From: an uncultured Clostridia bacterium
GTDB taxonomy: Bacteria > Bacillota > Clostridia > Christensenellales > Borkfalkiaceae
Reading direction: 5' to 3'
NCBI GenBank assembly: GCA_947581885.1
Contig: CANPWF010000003.1
Span: 1-26,829 of the forward strand
DNA: 26,829 nucleotides
Below are positions 26,617 through 26,829 of the stretch, piece after piece. The notes beneath the pieces were generated by a model. The model was not told the origin of the DNA. It ran no database searches and saw nothing but the letters and a program-made list of their open reading frames with translations. The translations under genes were made by a program, and so were the position numbers. Numbering within the stretch: position 1 is the stretch's first letter; every line of letters starts with the position of its first letter.

Positions 26617-26829
26617 ATGAAAGCCGATCGCAACCTCAGAAATTTCTGCATCATCGCCCATATCGACCACGGGAAGAGCACCATTGCCGACCGTATCATC
26701 GAACTCACGGGGCAGGTCGCCCACCGCGATATGGAAGAACAACTGCTCGATTCGATGGATATCGAGCGCGAACGCGGGATCACCATCAAGCTCGCGCCCG
26801 TCCGCATGTACTATACCGCGCTCGACGGG
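26617..26829 (+). CDS. lepA: Elongation factor 4 (LepA), N-terminal part
   Basis: The first 71 codons of the ribosome-associated GTPase EF4 are present; the gene runs off the window. LepA acts on the translating ribosome and is linked to back-translocation or initiation under stress. The G1 P-loop region AHIDHGKST is in the LepA form, followed by LDSMDIERERGITIK, which covers the switch I/G2 region and is diagnostic for LepA rather than EF-G or TypA. AAAGGA lies 6 bases before ATG 26617. It is an ordinary housekeeping gene and marks the end of the accessory region. Confidence 0.96.
   Translation, partial: MKADRNLRNFCIIAHIDHGKSTIADRIIELTGQVAHRDMEEQLLDSMDIERERGITIKLAPVRMYYTALDG

Overview
The window comes from a GC-rich, monoderm-type bacterium, most likely an uncultured gut member of the Bacillota (Clostridia). 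The reasons are strong AGGAGG-type ribosome binding sites, predicted lipoproteins with LAGC/TAC lipoboxes, a lactocepin-like S8 protease, Listeria-Bacteroides (InlB_B) repeats joined to BspA-type leucine-rich repeats (LRR_5), and short intergenic palindromes of the kind common in gut Clostridia. The family or genus cannot be fixed from this sequence. All genes lie on the plus strand.

Layout. Bases 1-356 hold the probable last codons of an upstream gene and then an intergenic region full of palindromic repeats. Bases 357-18888 encode five large surface proteins. Three are lipoproteins with InlB_B repeats followed by long LRR_5 arrays (1199, 1207 and 1053 aa). One is a 2309-aa membrane-anchored S8 protease that itself carries an LRR_5 array. 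One is a 389-aa lipoprotein with InlB-like repeats and a GLUG-like region. Bases 18919-26266 encode a complete oligopeptide ABC importer, OppA-B-C-D-F. A 79-aa single-pass membrane protein follows, overlapping oppF by 4 bases. A rho-independent terminator at 26509-26537 closes the unit. A clear sigma-A-type promoter (TTGCAA-N17-TATAAT) then drives lepA (elongation factor 4), which runs off the window.

How the genes may work together. From 357 to 26502 every junction is an overlap or a gap of at most 47 bases, with no internal terminator seen, so the surface proteins, the protease and the importer look like one transcription unit. The simplest reading is a capture-cut-import module: LRR/InlB lipoproteins bind a protein or surface target, the LRR-bearing S8 protease degrades it at the membrane, and Opp takes up the peptides. 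This is an inference from domains and gene order. Each family is known; the linkage and the protease-LRR fusion are the parts worth a closer look. The importer also has unusual additions: a large OppA insertion, an 11-residue tandem repeat in the OppC tail, a basic N-terminal extension plus an internal insertion in OppD, and an acidic insertion in OppF.
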